Of a stretch of 64,000 nt of DNA, positions 63,928-64,000 are shown piece after piece; within the stretch, counting starts at the first letter, position 1, and the number at the start of each line of letters is the position of its first letter. The notes beneath the pieces were generated by a model that was not told where the DNA came from, searched no databases, and saw only the letters and a list, made by a program, of their open reading frames with translations. The translations under genes were made by a program, and so were the position numbers. Origin of the DNA: Burkholderiaceae bacterium (GTDB taxonomy: Bacteria; Pseudomonadota; Gammaproteobacteria; Burkholderiales; Burkholderiaceae_B); NCBI GenBank assembly GCA_017983955.1, contig JAGOAJ010000005.1:81664-145663 (forward strand), in the 5' to 3' direction.

Positions 63928-64000
63928 ATGACGACACCAAAACACGCCAATGTTCTGATTCTTGGATCAGGTCCTGCTGGCTACAGTGCCGCCGTCTATG
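63928..64000 (+). CDS. trxB: Thioredoxin reductase, N-terminal part (3' end outside window)
   Basis: The first 24 codons read [20 protein letters not shown] then AAVY, with the FAD-binding GSGPAG motif expected at the start of thioredoxin reductase. The trxB-ftsK divergent arrangement is common in betaproteobacteria and supports the call. The rest lies beyond the window. Confidence 0.85.
   Translation, partial: MTTPKHANVLILGSGPAGYSAAVY

Overview
The window comes from a betaproteobacterium of moderate GC, most likely family Alcaligenaceae (Bordetella/Achromobacter/Advenella relatives). The evidence is the gene order: rpsO-pnp, pssA-psd and ilvBNC on one side, serS-rarA-lolA-ftsK-(trxB) on the other, plus a Bordetella-type heme-uptake locus (receptor, HmuS, HmuT, HmuU, HmuV). 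The assignment rests on gene order and protein character only; no search was run.

Layout. 1-600: the end of a HigBA toxin-antitoxin pair, followed by a hairpin terminator that appears to be split by a 52-bp palindromic remnant of an insertion sequence. 631-5257: housekeeping (pnp, rpsO, a lipoprotein, pssA, psd). 5322-11379: heme uptake operon with a Fur-box-like site upstream. 11573-14872: ilvBNC with a long leader that carries a terminator-like hairpin. 15309-19892: first complete branched-chain-type ABC transporter. 20023-31893: an AT-richer accessory cluster on the minus strand: acyl-CoA ligase, RidA-like protein, arylformamidase-like hydrolase, a second complete Liv-type ABC transporter, two paralogous ferritin-like proteins (one with an intact diiron motif set, one with it destroyed) and a GntR regulator, with a divergent two-domain protein of unknown function. 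31958-35850: FUSC efflux protein, YaaA, 3-hydroxybutyrate dehydrogenase. 36028-36117: tRNA-Ser(CGA).

36285-56670 is a second accessory catabolic region. A TRAP transporter (plus strand) converges on a run of eleven minus-strand genes: aldehyde dehydrogenase, Rieske oxygenase, its reductase, GMC oxidoreductase, GntR, sulfatase, SulP permease, glcD, glcE, glcF and a paralogous GntR. Divergent from these are a third GntR and a two-subunit aconitase-X-type dehydratase. The TRAP promoter and the aldehyde dehydrogenase promoter share a 15-base motif (14 of 15 identical) lying inside both promoters, so the two arms are probably controlled together. The likely logic is import of an anionic sulfate ester, sulfate removal, oxidation of the alcohol to the acid, oxygenative cleavage, and oxidation of a glycolate-like product; this is inference.

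56671-58078 holds debris (a 3' fragment of an acetyl/propionyl-CoA synthetase) and three small exported or membrane proteins, before the conserved serS-rarA-lolA-ftsK-trxB block closes the window.

The strongest candidates for something undescribed are the diiron/pseudo-diiron protein pair with its dedicated transporter, and the jointly regulated TRAP/sulfatase/Rieske/glycolate-oxidase/AcnX region.
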